From assembly GCA_031267775.1 (NCBI GenBank), contig JAIRYL010000086.1, forward strand, positions 1-14,298: a DNA stretch of 14,298 bases, written 5' to 3'. This stretch comes from Tannerellaceae bacterium (lineage in GTDB: Bacteria > Bacteroidota > Bacteroidia > Bacteroidales > Tannerellaceae). This document shows positions 1 to 7,125 of this stretch, one piece after another. Position 1 is the stretch's first letter, and the number at the start of each line of letters is the position of its first letter. A model generated the notes under the pieces. That model was not told the origin of the DNA, searched no databases, and saw only the letters and a program-made list of their open reading frames with translations. The position numbers and the translations under genes are program-made.

Positions 1-360
1 AACCGGGCGCTGCCTGCCTGCTATCGTCGTTTGAATATTGGCCAGCGCAATCGCTTCTTTAGACGGCTGTATGGCGTCCGGATCGGCGGCGGCGGCGGTA
101 TCCCCCGTTTGCAGCGCAACCAGATCCATCCCGCAAATCGGGCATTTGCCGGGTTTGTCTACTTTTATCTGGGGATGCATCGAACATGTCCACAGGCGCG
201 TGGCGTTTTCGTGCGAATGCTCCGTCGGGCTTTCGGCCGGAGCGCCGTGGGGTTCTCCCGAAAAAATAAGCCATCCCAGCAGAAACCCTGCTATCAAAAC
301 AAGCCCGTACCGCAGACGGCTATCATTGAATCTTTGTTTTAATTTATCCGTATCCATCAT
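1..360 (-). CDS. cusB: CusB-like RND efflux periplasmic adaptor, N-terminal part (runs off window)
   Basis: Open for 120 codons from ATG at 360 (or the adjacent ATG at 357) to the window edge with no stop, so only the N-terminus is here. Residues 16-34 form one hydrophobic anchor. After a His-containing linker (H48, H50), residues 57-81 carry the heavy-metal-binding domain seen in many CusB proteins: W-T-C59-S-M61-H62-P, then P-G-K-C73-P-I-C76-G-M78-D-L. The Cys, His and Met side chains are the expected Cu(I)/Ag(I) ligands. Residues 99-120 resemble the start of the membrane-fusion-protein fold. The start lies 9 bases after the stop of the upstream TolC-family gene, so it is the last visible gene of the operon. 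In the family this protein bridges the RND pump and the outer-membrane channel and delivers metal. The identity is firm; the metal is inferred from the domain and its neighbours. Confidence 0.88.
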   Translation of the reverse strand, partial: MMDTDKLKQRFNDSRLRYGLVLIAGFLLGWLIFSGEPHGAPAESPTEHSHENATRLWTCSMHPQIKVDKPGKCPICGMDLVALQTGDTAAAADPDAIQPSKEAIALANIQTTIAGRQRPV

Positions 361-369
361 CTGTAAGTT

Positions 370-1842
370 TTATTGTTCCATATCTTTTTTTACTGAAATT
401 AATTTCCTGATCAAAGCCGCCAGGGTGTTATACCCGGCCTTTGCTTCCGCTTCTTTTAACTGATAATTAAGTAACTGCCTTTGCAGCAGAATCACGTCGG
501 CCAGCTCGCTTTGGCCCGAAACAAACGCCTGCACGGTCAGGCTGTAAGCTATTTTTGCCAGCTCCTCCTGTTTCCGGTATAAGGCTATTTTCCGCGCGGC
601 GTCGTCCAGCAGATGTTTGGTTTTGTATAATTCCGACGCCAGCGCGTTGCGGGTATTATCATATTTTTCGCGGATGGCCTGCCGCCACAGCTCGCTCTCG
701 CGCGCTTGCGCTTTATACTTGGCGCGATATAGAGGGATACTGACAGATATCATCGGCATTATCATATCTTTGCCGTTCATGCTACCCATAGCAAACATCG
801 GTTCGCCGGTTTTTTTAACCGGCATATATTGTATGCCGACGCCCAGCATGGGATAGCTCATTTTTCTGTCCATTTCGCCCTTCGCCTTATAAGCAAGCCA
901 CTCTTCGTTTATCATGCCCAGCATGGGATTCTGGTTTTCCATATCGGCCAGCGCCGCGTCTTGGTCAAAAAGAAACAGCGTTTGTTCAAACGATTCCGGT
1001 ATCTGTACCTCGCTGTCGGCCGGCCGGTTTAGCAAGGCGTTGAACCCTGCCTTTTCCGCCTGTATTTCGGACAGCAGGCTCTCTATGCCACTGTCGGTCT
1101 CTGCCATCTCCAGTTGAATCCGGAGCACGTCGGCCATTCCGGGCAAAGACGTATTCATGGCCGCCGCCGCCGCGCCGCCGTCGTTTCGCATGGCGGCCAT
1201 TCCTCCGGCAGAAACGGCGGCGCCTGCCTTTCCTTCCATAGAAGACATGCCCGGCATGCCCCCTCCGGAAGCGGCGCTACCCTGCGCGCCGGATGCAGGC
1301 GCCGGCGGAGCGTATCCCATCGGCGAGCTGCCCGAAGGCGAAACGAATTTGCCAAGCGCCAATTCTTCAAGTTGGGCAAGCAGCGCTTTATTCTCGCGGC
1401 TGTTTGCCAGTTGCTGTTGCAGGCGGCAGAGCGCGTACCACCGGGCGCAAATATCCAGGTAGAGGTTATCCCTTGTTTCCCTGAATTTTTCGTAAGACAT
1501 GCCGGCCATGTGCGCCGCTTCCGTTTGCGCCGCCTTTTTAGTTCCAAACCAGGGAAACATCTGCATCAGTTTAAACTCGGCAAGCTGCCGTCCGCCAATA
1601 ATATTCATGGGTTCAAGATAGAAACCTGTCTCCAGTTCGGGATCCGGATACGCGCCGGCCTGCGGTATTTTTTGCAGCGCAGCTTTATAGGCCAGCCAGT
1701 CGGCCTGAAGCCCCGGATTATGCAGCGCGGCCACCCGCAGGTAATGGTCAAGCGAGTCTGGCGTCTGTCCGCCGCAGGTAGTTGTAAAAGATACTGCCGT
1801 CAGCAGTAATGCCAGGATATACGTTGATTTGTTTTGTTTCAT
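370..1842 (-). CDS. TolC-family outer-membrane channel of heavy-metal efflux system, with Met-rich insertion
   Basis: A 490-aa protein with an N-terminal hydrophobic signal (about residues 7-20) and two helical, Ala/Leu/Glu/Gln-rich halves typical of outer-membrane efflux proteins (about 30-165 and 238-485). Both halves contain an E/D-W-L-A-Y-K motif (48-53 and 314-319), reflecting the internal duplication of the TolC fold. Residues 168-238 are a low-complexity Gly/Ala/Ser/Met linker with eight methionines. A second cluster at 339-364 has seven. Neither is part of the core fold as I know it, and both could bind Cu(I) or Ag(I). A Cys at 23 follows T-T-T rather than a good lipobox, so lipidation is doubtful. 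The gene starts 12 bases after the cusA stop and ends 9 bases before the adaptor start, in CusA-CusC-CusB order. The role is inferred to be the outer-membrane exit duct of the tripartite pump. Confidence 0.87.
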   Translation of the reverse strand: MKQNKSTYILALLLTAVSFTTTCGGQTPDSLDHYLRVAALHNPGLQADWLAYKAALQKIPQAGAYPDPELETGFYLEPMNIIGGRQLAEFKLMQMFPWFGTKKAAQTEAAHMAGMSYEKFRETRDNLYLDICARWYALCRLQQQLANSRENKALLAQLEELALGKFVSPSGSSPMGYAPPAPASGAQGSAASGGGMPGMSSMEGKAGAAVSAGGMAAMRNDGGAAAAAMNTSLPGMADVLRIQLEMAETDSGIESLLSEIQAEKAGFNALLNRPADSEVQIPESFEQTLFLFDQDAALADMENQNPMLGMINEEWLAYKAKGEMDRKMSYPMLGVGIQYMPVKKTGEPMFAMGSMNGKDMIMPMISVSIPLYRAKYKAQARESELWRQAIREKYDNTRNALASELYKTKHLLDDAARKIALYRKQEELAKIAYSLTVQAFVSGQSELADVILLQRQLLNYQLKEAEAKAGYNTLAALIRKLISVKKDMEQ

Positions 1843-1854
1843 AATCTTGCTTTT

Positions 1855-4800
1855 TTATTCTGTTATGCTTCCGTGTTTCCGTATCGCCCATTCTCTCCAC
1901 CAGCACTGGAATACGGGTACTACAAACATGGTTGTCGACTGGATAAGCATCCCGCCAAAAGTGGGTATGGCCATCGGAACCATAATATCGGCGCCTTTGC
2001 CTGTCGAGGTAAGTACCGGCAGCAGGGCTATCAGGGTGGTGGCGGTGGTCATAACGGCCGGACGTATCCTTTTTAGCCCCGCGCTTACAACCGTTTCCCG
2101 AATCTCTTCTCTGGTCTGCGGATTTCGTTCGCAAAAGGCGTCGTGTATGTATGTTCCCATCAAAACCCCGTCGTTGGTAGCAATGCCAAACAGGGCTATA
2201 AATCCTACCCACACGGCTATGCTCAGGTTTACGGGATGCATGTGGAACATATCCCGCAGGTTGGTTTCTCCTGCGGCGAAATTCATAAACCAGGGTTCGC
2301 CATACAGCCACAGCAAGATAAATCCCCCGGCAAAAGCTACAATAACGCCCGAAAAATGTATCAGCGAAGCTACAACCGTCTTAAACCGGAAATAAAGCGT
2401 AAGCAAAATGGCCAGCAAACTGAGCGGTATAACGATAAGCAAACGGTTGGCCGCCCGTTCCTGCTGTTCGTAATTACCTGCAAATTTATACGAAACTCCT
2501 TCGGGCAGGCGTATCTGTCCCGCCTCCATTTTTTCTTCCAATCGTTTGCCGGCCTGTTTCACGGCGTCTACCTCGGCTATGCCGGGCGCTTTATCAAAAA
2601 TTATATAGCCTGTCAGAAAGGTATTTTCGCTTTGTATCATCTGCGCGCCTTTGGCATACGCTATATCGGCTACCTGTCCCAGCGGTATTTGCGCGCCTGT
2701 GGCGGCGGGTACTATCAGCTTCGACAATTCTTCGGGGTTTTCCCTCAATTCGCGCGGATATCGGAGCCTTACGGTAAAACGTTCGCGCCCCTCCACCGTT
2801 GTCGTAAGCGGCATACCTCCCACGGCGGCGCCGATTACCTCCTGCAAGTCGGCCACAGTTATACCGTAGCGCGCCATATTTTGCCGGTTCAGTTTTATCT
2901 CGATGTATGGCGCGCCCACGGCGCGATCGTAAAATACGGTAGAAGGAAGTATGGCGGGCACGTCTTTCAGGGCGGCCTCCAACATCTTTCCTGCCTGCTC
3001 GATAGATTCCAGGTCGGGGCCTGATACTTTTACGCCCATTGGCGCGCGCATACCTGTAGAGAGCATCGCCAGACGTGCCTCGATGGGTTGCAGTCTGGGC
3101 GCCGAAGTAAGTCCCGGCAGACGCGATACGTTTGCTATTTCCTGCCATATATCGGCCGGTTTTTTTATATGCGGCCGCCACTGCCTGAAATATTCGCCTC
3201 TGTCGTCGGCTATCAGACTGTCTGCCGGCAGCAGCCTGAAACCGTCTTTCCGGTTATAGGTCGAACCATCTGTCAGGATAAATTCGCCTTTCCTGTTTAC
3301 TTTGAAGCGTTGCCGGCGTCCGTTTTCGTCCGGGATATATTCGGGGCGATAATTGATTGTATTTTCAAACATCTGAGCAGGAGCCGGGTCGAGCGCCGAA
3401 AGGATGCGTCCCCACTTCCCCACGGCGAGTTCTACTTCGGGGATGCGGGAAATGCGCTTGTCCAGCGCTTCCACGTAGGCCAGGTTTTGCTCTATGCCCG
3501 TATGCGGCATGCTGGTGGGCATCAGCAGAAACGAACCTTCGTCTAAACCGGGCATAAATTCTTTTCCAATGCCGGGAAATTTATGGATCGAGGCTTGCCA
3601 GAAACTCGTTTGTCTGAAGGTTTTCCATCCTGTTGCTTCGAGGCCGTCGGCGGCGAAGCCGAAAGTTTGGTCAAAGCCTGTCCAGATAACCAAACCTAAT
3701 AAGGTTGTGGCTACAGGTATCAGCATAAATTTCCACCGGTGAGCCAGACATTGGCGCAAGATGCGTTCGTAATAAATCACCAGCAGCCACAGCAAACCCA
3801 ATATGGCGGCTATGGCCATAACCACAAAGACCAGGTTGACCGGAATACCTGCCTGCGGGCCTGCGGGCAGCCATTCTGCCGTAAGGTAATAAACGGCTAT
3901 AAGGAGGGCGATCCCTGCATTTATGTAAACAGGCATTTTACCGTTTCGCCATCTGCGGGCAAAAAAACCGGCCAGTCCAAACAGCGTCAGCCCCAGCGCG
4001 GCTACAATCCCTGTAGACAGAAAGAGGATTATACCGCCGGCCACAAGCGCCGCATGGCCTGCCTTGCGAACAAGCCCGGACGTTATCTTCAGCGAAAAGA
4101 TATAATAAGCCAGCGTGGGCAGCATGGCTATGCCCAGCAGAAAGGCGGAAAGCAAGGCAAATGTTTTGGTATAAGCCAGCGGTTTGAACAGTTTTCCTTC
4201 TTGCGCTTCCATGGCAAATACAGGCAGAAAGCTTAGCAGGGTGGTGAGCGTTGCGGTAAACAGCGCTCCCGATACTTCGCTCACGCTTTTATAAACAAGG
4301 TCGGCAAAGGCTTTTCCTCTGCGTATACTTCCGCCGGATTCTTCTTCCATGTGCCGGATGATACTTTCTACAAATACAACCCCTGCGTCTATCATTACTC
4401 CAATGGCGATGGCGATACCCGACAGGGCGACAATATTGGCTTCCACGCCCAGGCAGCGCATCAAAATAAAGGTGGCAAGAACGGCTACGGGTAAGATGCA
4501 GGATATGATAACCGACGCTCTAAGGTTGAAAACAAGTACGATAACGACTATGATGCAGATCAGTATTTCGTGCGACAAGGCTGTTTCGAGCGTGCCGATT
4601 GTTTCCCGTATAAGTCCCGACCTGTCGTAAAAAGGAACAACCGTTACTTTCGACGTCGTGCCGTCTGCCAGCTTCTTTTGGGGGAGGCCTGCTTCCATCT
4701 CCTTCACCTTTTCTTTTACATTATTTATAACCTGCATCGGGTTTGAGCCATAGCGGGCAACCACTACGCCTCCTACGGCTTCCGCTCCCTCTTTATCCAG

Positions 4801-5679
4801 TCCGCCTCTGCGGGGCGCCGGCCCCAGGCTTACAAACGCCACGTCTTTTATCTTAACGGGCGCTCCCTGTCGAACCGTTATAACCGCTTCTTCCAGGTCG
4901 GATACGTTCTTTATATATCCCAATCCCCGCACCAGATATTCTACTTTGTTTATTTCAACCGTTTCGGCGCCAATATCAAGATTACTTTTCCGTATGGCGT
5001 CCATCACATCCATAATAGATACGTTGTAGGCCTGCATGGAGGCGGGATCGATTTCTACCTGATATTCCTTTACAAAACCGCCTGCAGAAGCTACTTCGGC
5101 AACTCCTTCGGCTGCCGACAGGGAATACTTGACATAAAAGTCTTGTATCGTTCTTAATTCATCCGGATTCCAGCCGCCGGCAGGTTCGCCCGTTTCGGGG
5201 TTGCGGCCTTCCAGCGTATACCAGAACAGTTGCCCCAAAGCCGTTGCATCGGGGCCGAGGCTGGGTTGCACGCCTTCGGGAAGCGTACCGGGAGGAAGCG
5301 AATTAAGTTTTTCGAGGATGCGTGAACGGCTCCAGTAAAACTCCACGTCGTCTCCAAAGATGATATAGATAAAAGACATACCAAACATGGATGTGCTGCG
5401 GATAGTCTTCACGCCGGAAATCCCAAGCAGAGAGGCCGTAAGGGGATACGTTACCTGGTCTTGCATATCTTTGGGCGAACGCCCCATCCATTCGGCGGAC
5501 ACAATCTGCTGGTTTTCGCCAATGTCGGGAATAGCGTCTACCGGAACGCGATCGCCGGGTAATAATCCGCCGAGCCGGCTGAATGGAGCGGTAGATAATC
5601 CCCAGGCAATTAAAACAACAAGCAGTAAGATTGCTATCAGCCTGTTATCAAGAAAATATTTAATGATTTTATTTAGCAT
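1855..5679 (-). CDS. cusA: CusA/CzcA-family heavy-metal efflux RND transporter, copper/silver type
   Basis: A 1274-aa inner-membrane pump that uses proton influx to drive metal export. Heavy-metal RND hallmarks include V-D-A-I-P-D (47-52), Q-V-T-Y-P-L (75-80), and the TM4 segment G-I-A-I-A-I-G-V-M-I-D-A around 421-432, with the proton-relay Asp at 431. M720 (L-L-M-P-T), M770 (P-A-Q-M-F-E-N-T) and M872 (A-M-L-S-T-G) align by recall with E. coli CusA M573, M623 and M672, the Cu(I)/Ag(I) binding triad, which favours copper/silver over Zn/Co/Cd. It is about 230 residues longer than E. coli CusA. The extra length is an inserted hydrophobic block with about three more predicted membrane segments (about 540-635), a hydrophilic insertion (about 782-840), and a Met/His-bearing loop (about 1128-1150, containing M-F-H-M-H-P). 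It is followed 12 bases later by the TolC-family gene and preceded by the HYC_CC_PP gene. Confidence 0.95.
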   Translation of the reverse strand: MLNKIIKYFLDNRLIAILLLVVLIAWGLSTAPFSRLGGLLPGDRVPVDAIPDIGENQQIVSAEWMGRSPKDMQDQVTYPLTASLLGISGVKTIRSTSMFGMSFIYIIFGDDVEFYWSRSRILEKLNSLPPGTLPEGVQPSLGPDATALGQLFWYTLEGRNPETGEPAGGWNPDELRTIQDFYVKYSLSAAEGVAEVASAGGFVKEYQVEIDPASMQAYNVSIMDVMDAIRKSNLDIGAETVEINKVEYLVRGLGYIKNVSDLEEAVITVRQGAPVKIKDVAFVSLGPAPRRGGLDKEGAEAVGGVVVARYGSNPMQVINNVKEKVKEMEAGLPQKKLADGTTSKVTVVPFYDRSGLIRETIGTLETALSHEILICIIVVIVLVFNLRASVIISCILPVAVLATFILMRCLGVEANIVALSGIAIAIGVMIDAGVVFVESIIRHMEEESGGSIRRGKAFADLVYKSVSEVSGALFTATLTTLLSFLPVFAMEAQEGKLFKPLAYTKTFALLSAFLLGIAMLPTLAYYIFSLKITSGLVRKAGHAALVAGGIILFLSTGIVAALGLTLFGLAGFFARRWRNGKMPVYINAGIALLIAVYYLTAEWLPAGPQAGIPVNLVFVVMAIAAILGLLWLLVIYYERILRQCLAHRWKFMLIPVATTLLGLVIWTGFDQTFGFAADGLEATGWKTFRQTSFWQASIHKFPGIGKEFMPGLDEGSFLLMPTSMPHTGIEQNLAYVEALDKRISRIPEVELAVGKWGRILSALDPAPAQMFENTINYRPEYIPDENGRRQRFKVNRKGEFILTDGSTYNRKDGFRLLPADSLIADDRGEYFRQWRPHIKKPADIWQEIANVSRLPGLTSAPRLQPIEARLAMLSTGMRAPMGVKVSGPDLESIEQAGKMLEAALKDVPAILPSTVFYDRAVGAPYIEIKLNRQNMARYGITVADLQEVIGAAVGGMPLTTTVEGRERFTVRLRYPRELRENPEELSKLIVPAATGAQIPLGQVADIAYAKGAQMIQSENTFLTGYIIFDKAPGIAEVDAVKQAGKRLEEKMEAGQIRLPEGVSYKFAGNYEQQERAANRLLIVIPLSLLAILLTLYFRFKTVVASLIHFSGVIVAFAGGFILLWLYGEPWFMNFAAGETNLRDMFHMHPVNLSIAVWVGFIALFGIATNDGVLMGTYIHDAFCERNPQTREEIRETVVSAGLKRIRPAVMTTATTLIALLPVLTSTGKGADIMVPMAIPTFGGMLIQSTTMFVVPVFQCWWREWAIRKHGSITE

Positions 5680-5772
5680 GGTATCATTTTTAGTTAATAC
5701 AGTTTGATTTGATGACTCTAAACAGCGATGAATATAATTTACATACGTCGCCTTAACAAGATAAAAACGACA

Positions 5773-5812
5773 GTTATATCCCGCGGAGGATAAAACTACG
5801 CCTCCCGATAAC
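5773..5812. other. Imperfect hairpin in the 161-base gap between HYC_CC_PP gene and cusA
   Basis: The gap 5680-5840 holds no gene. Within it GTTAT (5773-5777) pairs with ATAAC (5808-5812), and GGAGG (5785-5789) pairs with CCTCC (5801-5805), leaving an internal loop between the two helices and an 11-base apical loop. No T-run follows on the minus strand, so it is not a clear terminator. It could mark a processing site or attenuation point between the first gene and the pump genes. The stems are short and could be chance. Confidence 0.25.
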
Positions 5813-5840
5813 GGAACTCTGCGCTATCAGGCTCACAAAA

Positions 5841-6263
5841 TCAAATGCGGTAGATACAGATATAGGCAAGCCGGTCGATATTCAGCCGGCGCAAACCTCC
5901 GGGTGGGAAAACATGCCGGACAGAAGCCATATCGACAGGTTCGGTATAGCCGGAAACCGAACATAACGCCGGCCAAAGGCAAACAACTAACGGCTGTACG
6001 CCATTCGGGTTAACGTGTTGCGCCTCGAGGTTAAAGTCGTCCGTAGACAATTCTACTTGCTTAAAATCGCAGCAACCGCCCTTTGCGCCCGCGTAAGCGG
6101 AAGGCATATCCGCCGTCTTTTCGCAGCAGGAACGGCCTTGCCTGTCCATACTAAATAAATGAACGGAATATAAATCCCCGGCGCAAAAATGCATCGTCAT
6201 CACAGGATGAACGCCTGCAACAAGCATGATAAGCGTAAGGAATATGGATGCGACCCGTTTCAT
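5841..6263 (-). CDS. HYC_CC_PP-family small secreted Cys-rich protein
   Basis: A 140-aa protein from ATG at 6263. An in-frame TTG 15 bases upstream is possible but would put charged residues ahead of the signal peptide, so the ATG is preferred. Residues 1-23 form a signal peptide (K-R, then a hydrophobic core to about 19). The mature part begins with H25-F-C27, followed by C46-C47, C64-C65, isolated C95 and C101, and a P120-P121 motif near the C-terminus. This H-Y/F-C ... CC ... PP layout matches the Bacteroidota family named HYC_CC_PP, which is often found next to heavy-metal efflux genes. The paired cysteines suggest soft-metal binding or disulfides, but the function is not established. It is the first clear gene of the minus-strand efflux operon, 161 bases before cusA. 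Confidence 0.78.
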   Translation of the reverse strand: MKRVASIFLTLIMLVAGVHPVMTMHFCAGDLYSVHLFSMDRQGRSCCEKTADMPSAYAGAKGGCCDFKQVELSTDDFNLEAQHVNPNGVQPLVVCLWPALCSVSGYTEPVDMASVRHVFPPGGLRRLNIDRLAYICIYRI

Positions 6264-6309
6264 TCTATCGTTTTGCAATATATATTTAAGCGTATGCGAG
6301 AATTTTCAA

Positions 6310-6450
6310 TTAAAAAGCTTCGGCGAATATACATATAATAATTGATTTCCAAGCCTCGCCCGGTAAAAATCCCGAAAGGGGATCGAATATCCGGTTTACC
6401 CGTTCCTTGTGCAATGGAAATAACCAAATATCTAACTTTTGCCGTAACAT
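6310..6450 (-). CDS. Possible 46-codon leader ORF upstream of the efflux operon
   Basis: ATG at 6450 opens a 46-codon frame ending in TAA at 6310-6312. The protein has a basic start (M-L-R-Q-K), a mixed middle with D-P-L-S-G-F-L-P-G-E, and a hydrophobic tail (S-I-I-I-C-I-F) ending A-E-A-F. I do not recognise it. Points in favour: it lies about 7 bases after the predicted start site of the 6464-6493 promoter, its base composition is nearer to genes than the flanking AT-rich DNA, and the next gene starts 46 bases after its stop. Points against: it is short, has no recognised homologue and no ribosome binding site. It could be a leader peptide, a small membrane-associated protein, or chance. Confidence 0.25.
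   Translation of the reverse strand: MLRQKLDIWLFPLHKERVNRIFDPLSGFLPGEAWKSIIICIFAEAF
6369..6383. other. Small hairpin in the efflux-operon leader
   Basis: ATCCC (6369-6373) and GGGAT (6379-6383) form a perfect 5-bp stem around a 5-base loop. It is flanked by a second pairing of GGTAAA (6362-6367) with TTTACC (6395-6400). It lies within the transcribed leader predicted from the 6464-6493 promoter and inside the possible small ORF. No T-run follows on the minus strand. It may be a leader structure, or coincidental. Confidence 0.3.
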
Positions 6451-6463
6451 AATTTACTCTTTA

Positions 6464-6493
6464 TAAATCTATATTTCATCCGATTAGTTGCAA
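6464..6493 (-). promoter_or_regulatory. Candidate promoter of the HYC_CC_PP-cusA-tolC-cusB operon
   Basis: On the minus strand TTG (6493-6491) is followed after 19 bases by TAGATTTA (6471-6464), which matches the Bacteroidota TAnnTTTG -7 element at all but the last base. Transcription would start near 6457, giving a leader of roughly 190 bases before the HYC_CC_PP gene. I saw no better match on this strand between 6264 and 6600. The single mismatch and AT-rich background keep confidence moderate. Confidence 0.42.
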
Positions 6494-6705
6494 TTTTCCT
6501 ATTGAATAGCTTCCATTCTTTCAGGCTTATGCAATAATACCCGTAAAAAACGGCCTGTTTTACTATTTAGCAAAATAAACAATTCTATTGGCGCATATAA
6601 TAATGTATACTGAGAAACAAAATGTCAGTCGAGACAGCTAACATCTATTTGTAAACAAAGAGAGTGTATACAAAATAGAAATATACAAACGTATATGTAT
6701 GAATT

Positions 6706-6732
6706 TATGTAAACTAAAATATAGTTTACATA
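6706..6732. promoter_or_regulatory. Perfect 11-bp inverted repeat, candidate operator
   Basis: TATGTAAACTA (6706-6716) and TAGTTTACATA (6722-6732) are exact reverse complements separated by 5 bases. The centre-to-centre distance of the arms is 16 bases, about one and a half helical turns. The arms contain the array motif. The dyad is about 235 bases upstream of the candidate efflux promoter and about 400 bases upstream of the XRE promoter, so it could serve either. Confidence 0.45.
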
Positions 6733-6993
6733 TACATCCGTTTATATACAAGATACCGATATAAACAGGGTTGGTGATAAATGTATATTGTTCACATTTG
6801 TCGTTTTCCGCATATAACGTTTATTCAATATAGATTTATCTAAACCAGCATATTATATCATATACATAAAGGTATACATTAGAATACGGGTAGAGTAGGG
6901 GGGATATTTGTAAATTCCGTTCATCCAACCAACTGAATAGGCGTTTTAAATACTAATAAATCAATAAATTAATTTCTTTATACAAAGCGATTG

Positions 6994-7005
6994 TTTACAT
7001 GTAAA
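6994..7005. promoter_or_regulatory. Perfect 12-bp palindrome, candidate operator
   Basis: TTTACATGTAAA reads identically on both strands and consists of two array motifs back to back. It is the most symmetric copy in the array and lies about 90 bases upstream of the XRE promoter's TTG element. Confidence 0.45.
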
Positions 7006-7093
7006 TTCACACCGTTCGGATGATTTACATTTGTTGTGTTTACATTTATATATAGATATGTAAATCCGTATACTTTTATAGTTGTAGAATAAA

Positions 7094-7124
7094 TTGCATA
7101 TGTAAAATATATTATATATATTTG
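7094..7124 (+). promoter_or_regulatory. Promoter of the XRE-family regulator gene
   Basis: TTG (7094-7096) is followed after 20 bases by TATATTTG (7117-7124), a perfect TAnnTTTG element with near-consensus spacing. Transcription would start near 7131, about 70 bases before the preferred start codon. One array motif (7101-7106) lies between the two promoter elements. Confidence 0.6.
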
Positions 7125-7125
7125 T

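Noticed and set aside
1774..1776. Lipoprotein attachment cysteine (C23) in the TolC-family protein
   Set aside because: The residues before it (T-T-T) do not fit the lipobox L-A/S-G/A-C, so a normal signal peptide is as likely.
1114..1809. 231-codon open frame on the plus strand opposite the TolC-family gene
   Set aside because: Arg/His/Gly-rich composition typical of the antisense of a GC-rich coding region; the minus-strand frame has clear family motifs.
2143..3024. 293-codon plus-strand open frame opposite cusA
   Set aside because: It overlaps an unmistakable cusA coding frame on the other strand and shows no recognisable domain.
6264..6278. TTG start for the HYC_CC_PP protein at 6278
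   Set aside because: The downstream ATG at 6263 gives a canonical signal peptide beginning M-K-R; the TTG version adds five polar residues with no support.
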